Assembly (NCBI GenBank): GCA_019232935.1
Contig: JAFAMZ010000383.1
Coordinates: forward strand, 1-38,633
Reading direction: 5' to 3'
DNA from: Silvibacterium sp.
GTDB taxonomy: Bacteria; Acidobacteriota; Terriglobia; Terriglobales; Acidobacteriaceae
Length of the DNA: 38,633 bases
The position numbers were made by a program, and so were the translations under genes. The notes under the pieces were generated by a model. It saw nothing but the letters and a program-made list of their open reading frames with translations, ran no database searches and was not told the DNA's origin. Shown in pieces: positions 1 through 8,606 of this stretch. Positions within the stretch are counted from its first letter, which is position 1. Each line of letters begins with the position of its first letter.

Positions 1-232
1 TCCCCGGCGCTTGCGGCTTGTTGTTGCCGCTGACACCGTCGTGATCCACGCCGGAAACTCCTCCGGTAAGCGCCCCGCACCAGACAGCTGTACAGAGGTC
101 CCCGATGATTGTCCTTTCACACCTATCATCGTCCAGCCGCAACCTTATTGGTTGTTGTTGCTGACTGCTCTCGCATCTGCTCCCCGCGTTTCATTGTTCA
201 ACTGAACACAGAGATTCATCAGGAGTGCAGTC

Positions 233-3200
233 ATGCATCGCTTCCGCGTTTCCAGAGGCCTGTTCCTACTCTTTCTGATCGAAATCGTTGCCTTCTGCCC
301 GACGTTCGCCGGCGCCCAAATGGTGGGCGGCACAATATCCGGAACCGTTATCGATCCCTCGGGTACTCCCCTCAATCAGGCGAAAGTTGTCATCCGGAAT
401 GAGGAGACCGCCACGGAACGCAACCTCACCACGGCCGCTGACGGCACATTCTCCGCTCCTTCAATTGCCGTCGGGGTCTATTCCGTTTCCGTCGAAAAGG
501 ACGGCTTCGCTCCGCTCAAGCGCACCGGCATAACGGTCGCTGTCGCGCAGCACGTGCAATTGCGGCTTCCTTTAACTGTGGGTGCTGTGCAGCAAATCGT
601 AACGGTCGTGGATACACCTGCGGCTGTCGACGCGTCCACACTGCAAACTTCGGGACTGATAACCGAACGTCAGGTTAAGGATCTGCCCCTGAACGGGCGC
701 AGCTTCGACCAGCTTCTCGAGCTCAATCCGGCATCTGTGAGTTACACAACCCAGCGGCAGGGGGCAGTCGGCACCTCCAACTCTTCAGTCGGCAACATGT
801 TTTCCATCTCGGGACGGCGTCCTCAGGACAATCTTTTCCTCCTCAACGGAATCGAGTACACCGGCGCGTCGCTGATCAACGTGACTCCCGGAGGAACCAG
901 CGGCCAGTTGCTTGGTGTGGAGGCCGTTCGCGAATTCAACGCGGTCAGCGATACCTACGGCGCCAACTATGGGAAACGCACGGGCGCGCAGATATCGATC
1001 ATTACGGCTTCCGGCAACAACGATCTGCATGGGTCGGCTTACGAATTCTTCCGCAACAGCGCTCTTGATGCGCGCAACTACTTCGACCAGTCCCACATCC
1101 CGCCTTTTCAGCGTAACGACTTCGGTCTTGCGCTCGGCGGCCCTGTGCGTCGCGATGAAGTCTTCGCTTTCGGAAACTATGAAGGCTATCGCCAACACCT
1201 TGGTCTAAGTGCTGTAACGTTTGTTCCAGATGCGGCCTCACGCGCCGCCACGGTGCCAAGTGTTCAGCCATTGCTGGCCCTATGGCCCGAGGGTACGGTC
1301 GACCTCGGCCAGGGCATCGCGGTCGCCTATTCTAATCCGCCGCAGCATGTGCGTGAGGACTTCGGTACGACCCGCGTCGACGCGAATCTCACGTCCAACG
1401 ACCTGCTCTTTGGCGTATATACGATCGACGACAGCGACGCGACAACTCCGACCGCCAATCCGTATTCCGCCATTTATGAGCAGCTTCGCGAGCAGGTGGC
1501 TAGCGTGCAGGAGCAGCACGTCTTTTCGCCACGCCTGCTCAACACCTTCCGCTTCGGATATTCGCGCGCCAGCTTCTTCTTCGACGGCATCGTTCCCAGC
1601 TCCGTCCCCGGCTGGGTCGCGGGCGCTCCCGTCGGCTCTATCGTGATTTCAGGAAGTACCGCGTCAAATGGCGCATCGCAGATTACTCTGGCCGGCGCCA
1701 ACACGGGCAGCAATAACGCGACCACGCGCAATCTCTTCACCGTCGACGACCACATCTACTGGACACGGGGGCGCCACCAGGTCGAGGCCGGCATCTGGCT
1801 GCAGCGGCTGCAGTCTAATGACTTTCTCGCGCAGAACCAGTATGGACAAGCCTCATTCTCGACGCTCAGCGCATTCGAACAGGGCATCGTCTCGAAGTAC
1901 ACCATTGTCCCCGGCCCCACCGAACTCGGCTGGCGTTCACTGTTCGCGGCCGCCTTCATCGAAGATGCCTGGAAGGTTACACCCCGACTCGAACTTCGCG
2001 CTGGCATTCGCACAGAATCGTCTACCGGATGGAATGAGGCGCAGGGCCGCGCCTCCAACTACGGATTCACAAACGGCGTAATCAACACGAGTCCGACCGT
2101 AGGCTCATCGGCTCTCTTCGATAATCGCGCAAAATTCATGCCCGAGCCGCGAGTGGCGATTGCGTGGGACGTTGCAGGCACAGGCAAAACCGCGGTCAAG
2201 GCCAGCTTTGGCCTGCACCGCGCCATTCTCGATACGCTGGACTACCGCCTCGACCAGACCGCGCCCTTTAACACTACGCTCTCTTACAGCAATACCACGG
2301 TGAGCAAGCTGCCGGAGCTCTCAACCAGCTCCGCGACAGGCGGACTCGTCTCTCCCAGCAATGTCCAGCCGGACATTCAGACGCCCACTGTTCTCACGTG
2401 GACACTTCGTGTTGAGCAGCAGATCGCTCCGCGCACCTCGCTGACCGTGGGCTACGTGGGATCTCACGGCTATCACCAGATCCTCTCCGAAGACCAGAAC
2501 ACGCCGCCCTGGGTCGTTTGCCCCGCAGCTGAATGCCCCGGTTCGCTTCCGGCGGGGACGATCTATTACACAACTACGAAGCTCGCCAATCCCAAGGTTG
2601 CCAACACGACATCGTGGGTTTCGCAAGGCGTCAGCAACTACAACGCACTTGAAGTCGATGTCCGCCGCCAGTATGGCAACGGCCTGCAACTGCGCGGCGT
2701 ATATACATGGTCGAAGAATCTCGACGACGGCTCGGCCTGGAACACCAGCGTCTCAGCAAACACGCCCGCCTATGTTTCTTTCCCCGGCAATCCGAAAGTA
2801 GACTACGCACTCGCTGCCACCAACATCAGCCAGGCCGCGGCGATCAATGGCACGTGGGAGCTACCGCTCGGGCAAGGCCACGCACTGTTCGGCAATGTCT
2901 CATCGATCGGCCAGCAGTTCGCAGTAGGGTGGACCCTCAGCGGGATCGCGACCATCCAGAGCGGATTCCCCTTCTCGCCGCAACTGGGGTACAACCCTAG
3001 CGGCAACGGAGACACCCGCAATCCCGTCCGCCCCTCGATTACTCCAAACTTTCGCGGGCCGCTCTATCTGAGGAAAGCATCCCAGTGGTTCAACCCTGAG
3101 GCGTTCACCGCGCCTTACCCCGGAACCCTGGGAAATGCCGGCCGCGACTCCCTCACTGGCCCGGGCCTTGCGGACCTTGACCTTTCCATAGGAAAAACAA

Positions 3201-3418
3201 CCACCGTTCATGAGCGTCTGAGGGCCCAGTTCCGCGCCGAATACTTCAACATTCTCAACCGCGCCAATTTCACGACGCCGAATGCCGTAGTTCTCAGCAG
3301 CGGCCCCACCCCCTCAAAACCATCCGCCGCGGCGGCGATATCTCCGACGGCGGGAGTCATCACTGCAACCGCGACCACCTCGAGGCAGCTACAGCTTGGC
3401 CTTAAGTTTCTTTTCTGA
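233..3418 (+). CDS. TonB-dependent receptor, Oar-like, with N-terminal carboxypeptidase-regulatory-like domain
   Basis: 1061 aa ORF; signal peptide, then GGTISGTVIDPSGTPLNQAKVVIRNEETATERNLTTAADGTFSAP (CarboxypepD_reg-like), plug-like region VKDLPLNGRSFDQLLELNPAS, C-terminal beta-barrel ending in LGLKFLF. Confidence 0.9.
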   Translation: MHRFRVSRGLFLLFLIEIVAFCPTFAGAQMVGGTISGTVIDPSGTPLNQAKVVIRNEETATERNLTTAADGTFSAPSIAVGVYSVSVEKDGFAPLKRTGITVAVAQHVQLRLPLTVGAVQQIVTVVDTPAAVDASTLQTSGLITERQVKDLPLNGRSFDQLLELNPASVSYTTQRQGAVGTSNSSVGNMFSISGRRPQDNLFLLNGIEYTGASLINVTPGGTSGQLLGVEAVREFNAVSDTYGANYGKRTGAQISIITASGNNDLHGSAYEFFRNSALDARNYFDQSHIPPFQRNDFGLALGGPVRRDEVFAFGNYEGYRQHLGLSAVTFVPDAASRAATVPSVQPLLALWPEGTVDLGQGIAVAYSNPPQHVREDFGTTRVDANLTSNDLLFGVYTIDDSDATTPTANPYSAIYEQLREQVASVQEQHVFSPRLLNTFRFGYSRASFFFDGIVPSSVPGWVAGAPVGSIVISGSTASNGASQITLAGANTGSNNATTRNLFTVDDHIYWTRGRHQVEAGIWLQRLQSNDFLAQNQYGQASFSTLSAFEQGIVSKYTIVPGPTELGWRSLFAAAFIEDAWKVTPRLELRAGIRTESSTGWNEAQGRASNYGFTNGVINTSPTVGSSALFDNRAKFMPEPRVAIAWDVAGTGKTAVKASFGLHRAILDTLDYRLDQTAPFNTTLSYSNTTVSKLPELSTSSATGGLVSPSNVQPDIQTPTVLTWTLRVEQQIAPRTSLTVGYVGSHGYHQILSEDQNTPPWVVCPAAECPGSLPAGTIYYTTTKLANPKVANTTSWVSQGVSNYNALEVDVRRQYGNGLQLRGVYTWSKNLDDGSAWNTSVSANTPAYVSFPGNPKVDYALAATNISQAAAINGTWELPLGQGHALFGNVSSIGQQFAVGWTLSGIATIQSGFPFSPQLGYNPSGNGDTRNPVRPSITPNFRGPLYLRKASQWFNPEAFTAPYPGTLGNAGRDSLTGPGLADLDLSIGKTTTVHERLRAQFRAEYFNILNRANFTTPNAVVLSSGPTPSKPSAAAAISPTAGVITATATTSRQLQLGLKFLF

Positions 3419-3634
3419 GCCATGAATCCTCTGTATCCGCTTTGATATCATATGGGCCAGAGATGATTGGGGCTTCTCAAACCCGCTTCTGTTGTCGCCT
3501 GTCGAGCACTTCCGACGGGTGTATGCAGTAGTCTCTGATCCTTATTAATCCGATCCAGAAGACACACCCGCAGCTGATCCGCCGGGTTTGTGTCGTTCCA
3601 ATTCCGGCTTTCAGCACTCAGCACGAGGTCCTGT

Positions 3635-4606
3635 ATGCCGGTTCCCGAAGACGAGTCCGAATCACTATCATTGAACACCAACCCGGCTTTTCCGCCGCGC
3701 CTCAGTCAACCTCGCCTCGACCACCTGCGATTGCTTGAGGCCGAAAGCATCCACATCATCCGCGAAGTGGCGTCGGAGTTCGAGCGGCCCGTGATGCTCT
3801 ATTCCATCGGCAAAGACTCCTCGGTTATGCTGCGCCTCGCGCAAAAGGCCTTCTATCCCGGACCAATTCCCTTCCCGCTGCTACACATCGACACCGGGTT
3901 CAAATTCCGCGAGATGCTCACCTTCCGCGATGCAATGGCCCGATCCATCGGGGCGGAACTGCTGGTTTGGCGCAACGAGTCCGCCATTGCTGCCGGAACG
4001 AATCCCATAGTTCTCGATACTAAACGCTGCTGCGCGCTGCTCAAGACGCAGGCGCTGCTGGACGCGCTCCGCCACTACAAGGTCGACGCTGCCTTCGGCG
4101 GCGCGCGCCGCGATGAAGAGAAGTCCCGATCCAAGGAGCGCATCTACTCCTTTCGCGATGAAGCCGGCCAGTGGGACCCGAAGAACCAGCGCCCCGAGCT
4201 CTGGAACCTATATAACGCCCGCATTCATCCGGGCGAGAGTATCCGTGTATTCCCGCTATCCAACTGGACCGAAATCGATGTCTGGCAGTACATCCATGAG
4301 GAAAAGATTCCCGTCGTCGATCTCTACTTCGCCAAAGAGCGACCAATGTACGTCCGCGGCGACGCGCTGCTTCCGATCGAACAGGAGTTCGTCGCGATCC
4401 CGGGGGAAAAGCCTCAGCTAGTCAAATCGCGCCTGCGCTCTCTCGGATGCAGCCCCTGCACTGGAGCGATCCGCTCCGACGCCGAGACCATCCCCGAAAT
4501 CATCGGCGAGCTGCTGTCGTTCCGTTCCTCAGAACGCGCGAATCGTGTGATCGATCACGACCAGGAAGGCTCCATGGAGATCAAGAAGCGGGAGGGCTAC
4601 TTCTAA
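3635..4606 (+). CDS. cysD: sulfate adenylyltransferase subunit CysD
   Basis: [49 protein letters not shown] and C-terminal [30 protein letters not shown] track begins at an upstream GTG (3590), ATG 3635 with GAGG upstream preferred. Confidence 0.93.
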   Translation: MPVPEDESESLSLNTNPAFPPRLSQPRLDHLRLLEAESIHIIREVASEFERPVMLYSIGKDSSVMLRLAQKAFYPGPIPFPLLHIDTGFKFREMLTFRDAMARSIGAELLVWRNESAIAAGTNPIVLDTKRCCALLKTQALLDALRHYKVDAAFGGARRDEEKSRSKERIYSFRDEAGQWDPKNQRPELWNLYNARIHPGESIRVFPLSNWTEIDVWQYIHEEKIPVVDLYFAKERPMYVRGDALLPIEQEFVAIPGEKPQLVKSRLRSLGCSPCTGAIRSDAETIPEIIGELLSFRSSERANRVIDHDQEGSMEIKKREGYF

Positions 4607-6271
4607 ATGTCCGCTGCAACCCTGCCGGGCTTTTCGATCTACGAGTTCCTCCGCGAGGAACGCGAAAAGGACCTGCTGCGCTTCTCTACGGCCGGCAGCG
4701 TGGATGACGGAAAATCGACGCTCATTGGCCGCCTGCTCTACGATACGCAGTCCGTTTACGACGACCAGGTGCGATCGATCGAGGGCAAAGGAACCACGGC
4801 TCCGGGCCAGCTCGATTTCGCTCTTCTCACCGATGGCCTGCGAGCCGAGCGCGAACAGGGCATCACCATCGACGTCGCCTATCGCTATTTCTCGACAGCA
4901 CGGCGCAAGTTCATCATTGCCGACACACCGGGTCACGAGCAGTACACGCGCAATATGGCAACCGGTGCATCAACGGCGGACGCTGCCGTAATCCTGATCG
5001 ACGCGACCAAGGGCATTCTCGGGCAATCGTGCCGGCACGCCTACATCGCAACGCTGCTGCGGGTGCGACACCTTCTAGTCGCGGTAAACAAGATGGACCT
5101 GGCCGGCTACAACGAAGCCGTCTTCCGCAGCGTTGAGCGCGATTTCGCCACCGCTCTCGACCGCATCGCCGAAGACTCAGGAACTTCAGTGGAGGCAGCG
5201 TTCGTTCCGATAAGCGCCCTGATCGGCGATAACGTTGTTGTCCGCTCCGGCGGGATGCCGTGGTATGACGGCCCGACGCTGTTAGATCTGCTAGAGTCGC
5301 TGCCGGCATCGGGGGGAACTCGCGCCGCATCCTTCCGCTTTCCCGTGCAGCGCGTGCTGCGCCCCCATCCTAACTTTCGCGGCTTCGCCGGGCAGGTCGC
5401 CTCCGGAAGCGTCCGCCCTGGCGACACAGTGAGAATAGCTTCTTCGCACCGCACCGCTACCGTCGAACGTATCGTTACCTGGGATGGCGATCTCGCCGAA
5501 GCATATGCGCCGCTCTCGGTGACGCTGGTGCTCGATCGTGAACTCGATATCAGCCGCGGCGACCTCATCGCCTCCGATGATGACCCCCCAACGCTGTCGA
5601 AATCGTTAAGAGCCGCGCTTGTCTGGATGGATCAGCTTCCGCTCGACCTCGATCGCCGCTACTTGCTCAAACACACCACACGCACCGTGCCGGCATTCGT
5701 CACGTCGGTTGAACACCGCGTGAACATCTCCACTCTGACCCACGAGCCCGCCGAAACGCTGGAGATGAACAGTATCGGAGTGGTGAATCTCTCGCTGTTG
5801 CAGCCCATCGCTGTCGACCTCTATAGCGAGAATCACTCAACAGGCTCGTTTATCCTCATCGACCCGATCACAAACGGAACCATTGCGGCGGGAATGATCA
5901 CAGCGACATGGGATCACGCCGCGAAATCGCCAGGAACCGTTACCGGCGAAGAAAGGTTCGCCCGCTTCGGCCATCGGGGCGGGGTCCTCGAACTCACTGG
6001 GCCGCCGGCACTCATTGATCTGGCCGAGCGCTCACTGTTCGAGCGCGGTGCGATCACCGTGCGACTCGGAGAGGACGCGTCCGGTCTGGTGCAGCCAATC
6101 GTGGACGCTGGCCTCATCGCCCTGGTCGTCAGAACCATCGAAGCAGCCGCGCTAACGGCGCGATTGGGAGACCACACCGTCACAGCAGTCTCCGCCGATC
6201 TCAACGAAGCTCTGCATCGCCTGCTCACCGAATGCGGAATTTTCATTTTAGGAAAGGTGGATCATCCATGA
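4607..6271 (+). CDS. cysN: sulfate adenylyltransferase GTPase subunit CysN with degenerate C-terminal APS-kinase-like tail
   Basis: LLRFSTAGSVDDGKSTLIGRLLYDTQS, DTPGHEQYTRNMATGAS, NKMDLAGY GTPase motifs; starts directly after the cysD stop. Confidence 0.93.
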   Translation: MSAATLPGFSIYEFLREEREKDLLRFSTAGSVDDGKSTLIGRLLYDTQSVYDDQVRSIEGKGTTAPGQLDFALLTDGLRAEREQGITIDVAYRYFSTARRKFIIADTPGHEQYTRNMATGASTADAAVILIDATKGILGQSCRHAYIATLLRVRHLLVAVNKMDLAGYNEAVFRSVERDFATALDRIAEDSGTSVEAAFVPISALIGDNVVVRSGGMPWYDGPTLLDLLESLPASGGTRAASFRFPVQRVLRPHPNFRGFAGQVASGSVRPGDTVRIASSHRTATVERIVTWDGDLAEAYAPLSVTLVLDRELDISRGDLIASDDDPPTLSKSLRAALVWMDQLPLDLDRRYLLKHTTRTVPAFVTSVEHRVNISTLTHEPAETLEMNSIGVVNLSLLQPIAVDLYSENHSTGSFILIDPITNGTIAAGMITATWDHAAKSPGTVTGEERFARFGHRGGVLELTGPPALIDLAERSLFERGAITVRLGEDASGLVQPIVDAGLIALVVRTIEAAALTARLGDHTVTAVSADLNEALHRLLTECGIFILGKVDHP

Positions 6272-6969
6272 CGGTCGCTGCCATTCACAACGAAGTCGGG
6301 ACAAAGCTGAACCAACTCCGCTCGTTGCTTGCCGAAGTACTTCCCGGCAGGGACGAAGTTTGTCTTACGTGCAGTTTCCAGGCAGAAGACGTTCTGCTCA
6401 CAAAGCTCGCCATTGAACTTGATCCCGGCCTGCCGATTCTCTTTCTCGATACCGGCTACCACTTCGCCCAAACCTACGCCTACCGCGACCAGATCGCCAG
6501 CGAGTGGCAACTGAACCTGGTGAACCTGCTGCCCGATAAGACAGTCGCTGAGCAGGAGTCCGAATACGGACTCCTGTATCAGACTTCACCCGACCTCTGC
6601 TGCAAGCTGCGCAAAGTCGAACCGCTCTTTAAAGCCGTTGCCAATTACCGGGTCTGGCTTACCGGCCTGCGCCGCGAGCAAGCGAGGAGCCGCACAGCCC
6701 TCGAAGAATCCGCCCTCTTCACTCTTCCTGGCGGCAAACAGGTGCTCAAGCTCGCTCCGCTGGCGGGGTGGACCACCCGCGATGTCTGGTACGCCTGCGA
6801 GCACCTCGTTATACCTCTGCTGCCGCTCTACGCGCGCGGATACACCTCGATCGGTTGCGAGCCCTGCACGTCGCTCCCGCCCGACCCCAATGATCCGCGT
6901 TCGGGGCGTTGGGCCGGACGCAAAGTTGAGTGCGGCATTCACATCGAGGAAGCGGCTAAGCAGCCCTGA
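6268..6969 (+). CDS. cysH: phosphoadenylyl/adenylyl-sulfate reductase, APS-type (4Fe-4S cysteine motifs)
   Basis: CC (DLCCKLRKVEP) plus CxxC (SIGCEPCTS) plus ECGIH; ATG overlaps the cysN stop (ATGA); ORF track starts 36 nt upstream at 6232. Confidence 0.88.
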   Translation: MTVAAIHNEVGTKLNQLRSLLAEVLPGRDEVCLTCSFQAEDVLLTKLAIELDPGLPILFLDTGYHFAQTYAYRDQIASEWQLNLVNLLPDKTVAEQESEYGLLYQTSPDLCCKLRKVEPLFKAVANYRVWLTGLRREQARSRTALEESALFTLPGGKQVLKLAPLAGWTTRDVWYACEHLVIPLLPLYARGYTSIGCEPCTSLPPDPNDPRSGRWAGRKVECGIHIEEAAKQP

Positions 6970-6980
6970 GGGACTTGCCC

Positions 6981-7787
6981 ATGCAGTACATGATCGGGTT
7001 CTTGATCGCGCTCTTCATCGCGCTCACCGGAGTCGGAGCGGGCACCGTGACCGTACCTGTGCTCGTTCTCTTCCTCGGTGTGCCCGCCCCTGTCGCGGTG
7101 GGCATCGGACTTACCTTCTCGGCCGCTGTGAAACTGATTCTCGTTCCCGCGCAGGTGATTCGCGGCAACATTTCCTGGCGGACGCTGGGTTACATGCTCA
7201 TGGGCGGCGTGCCCGGAGTCCTCATCGGCTCGCTCTTCCTCAAGCACCTTGTAACTGTTGGATCGCAAAATCTGCTCAACGCGCTTCTCGGAGCCATTCT
7301 CGTCGGCACCGCGGCCTGGCAGCTCGTCTATTCGTTCCGTCCCATAAAGCAGAACCGCGATGCCCGAGATCGCAGCCACTTCCTGCCCTGGCTCATGCTT
7401 CCCGTCGGAGCCGAAGTGGGTTTCTCCTCTGCGGGAGCGGGAGCGCTAGGCAGCGCCGCTTTGCTCAGCCTGACCTCGCTGGTTCCCGCTCAGGTTGTCG
7501 GCACCGATATTGCTTTCGGGTTTATCCTTTCCTTGATCGGCACCGGAGCCCACTGGTTCTCCCGAAATCCAGACTCGTCGCTCCTGCTCCATCTAATCGC
7601 GGGGGGAGCTGTCGGCGCTCTGAGCGGCGTGATGCTCAGCACACGTATTCCGCGCCGGCCGCTGCGGCTTGCGCTCTGGATATGGCTGCTTATTCTGGGC
7701 GGACAATTTCTGCTGAACAGCTATGAGAGCGCGGCGCTTCCGCCTCGCCCGATCACCGGCCAGATCAGCAGGACACACTTCAATTGA
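6981..7787 (+). CDS. sulfite exporter TauE/SafE family membrane protein
   Basis: IGFLIALFIALTGVGAGTVTVPVLVLFLGVPAPVAVGIGLTFSAAVKL; multiple TM segments; adjacent to cysH. Confidence 0.85.
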   Translation: MQYMIGFLIALFIALTGVGAGTVTVPVLVLFLGVPAPVAVGIGLTFSAAVKLILVPAQVIRGNISWRTLGYMLMGGVPGVLIGSLFLKHLVTVGSQNLLNALLGAILVGTAAWQLVYSFRPIKQNRDARDRSHFLPWLMLPVGAEVGFSSAGAGALGSAALLSLTSLVPAQVVGTDIAFGFILSLIGTGAHWFSRNPDSSLLLHLIAGGAVGALSGVMLSTRIPRRPLRLALWIWLLILGGQFLLNSYESAALPPRPITGQISRTHFN

Positions 7788-7789
7788 TT

Positions 7790-8146
7790 TTAAGCCTCTA
7801 CAATCTCAAGCTGATCGCCGCACTCAATCTGGCACGCATCAATTTGGCCCGCAGGCAATTCGAGCACGCTCTTGATCTTAAGACTCAGACTGGTCATCCG
7901 AAACGGACGCAATCGTCGCCATACCTTCACAACGCGCATAGCCTTGTCCAGCCCGACCACATCGATGGAGAACAACATTCCCATCGTGTGAACACCCGAC
8001 GACGGACGAATCAGCAGTCCGCATCCGGGCTCCAGCCCTGTTCTTCCGAGAAGGCCGAACAATCGCGTCAGGAATGTATCAGCAGGTACGATTCTGGTCC
8101 CGATCGTTACAGCCTTCCCGGCATTTCTAAGTGTTAATTGTTTCAT
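7790..8146 (-). CDS. DUF192 family protein
   Basis: MKQLTLRNAGKAVTIGTRIVPADTFLTRLFGLLGRTGLEPGCGLLIRPSSGVHTMGMLFSIDVVGLDKAMRVV; start moved from 8218 to the internal ATG at 8146. Confidence 0.82.
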   Translation of the reverse strand: MKQLTLRNAGKAVTIGTRIVPADTFLTRLFGLLGRTGLEPGCGLLIRPSSGVHTMGMLFSIDVVGLDKAMRVVKVWRRLRPFRMTSLSLKIKSVLELPAGQIDACQIECGDQLEIVEA

Positions 8147-8159
8147 TTTCGCCACCGGT

Positions 8160-8243
8160 TCAGTTCGAAGGATGAACCAGCACCTGGTGGACAAGTGCCG
8201 CCACCGCGCCAGCAACAATGACTACCAACATCGTTTCGGTCAC
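8160..8243 (-). CDS. small hydrophobic ORF, 27 aa: (M/V)TETMLVVIVAGAVAALVHQVLVHPSN
   Basis: GTG start with AGGAGG about 7 nt upstream; hydrophobic core; stop lies 13 nt before the DUF192 ATG; not in the ORF track because of its length. Confidence 0.5.
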   Translation of the reverse strand: MTETMLVVIVAGAVAALVHQVLVHPSN

Positions 8244-8288
8244 TGCTTTTCCTCCTTCACAGCTCAAATCAACACTTCGACCCCGAAC

Positions 8289-8381
8289 TCAGGCGGTCTT
8301 CTTGCGGCGATATACGATGATGCCTGCGGCCAGGACAGCCAACGCAGCGGCTACAATGCGAACAATAATGGTCGCTTCCAT
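8289..8381 (-). CDS. small single-TM ORF, 30 aa: MEATIIVRIVAAALAVLAAGIIVYRRKKTA (paralog of 8445..8540)
   Basis: ATG preceded by GCCGGGAAAGGAGACTAAAAA; acidic N-terminus, hydrophobic core, RRKK tail; paralogous to the neighbouring sORF. Confidence 0.72.
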   Translation of the reverse strand: MEATIIVRIVAAALAVLAAGIIVYRRKKTA

Positions 8382-8444
8382 TTTTTAGTCTCCTTTCCCG
8401 GCATGGCCGAAACTTTCCCCGGAATTCCTGTCAAAAAAACCTGC

Positions 8445-8540
8445 TTATGTGGTCTTCTTGCTTCTGCGGAAGGCAATCACGGCTACTGCAAGCACTGCCA
8501 GCGCGCCCGCGACAATTCGAACGATCGTTGTCGGTTCCAT
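8445..8540 (-). CDS. small single-TM ORF, 31 aa: MEPTTIVRIVAGALAVLAVAVIAFRRSKKTT (paralog of 8289..8381)
   Basis: ATG preceded by GCCGGAAAGGAGAACGGAA; 21 identical residues over 30 aligned positions with the 8289..8381 ORF. Confidence 0.72.
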   Translation of the reverse strand: MEPTTIVRIVAGALAVLAVAVIAFRRSKKTT

Positions 8541-8606
8541 TTCCGTTCTCCTTTCCGGCACGCGCTCAGTTGCGTACCATCTTTCCGCTACTTCGCTGGT
8601 TTTCCG

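Noticed and set aside
11-402. Short ORFs at the left edge (64, 97 and 76 aa)
   Set aside because: No RBS or domain support, and they overlap each other and the start of the TonB receptor.
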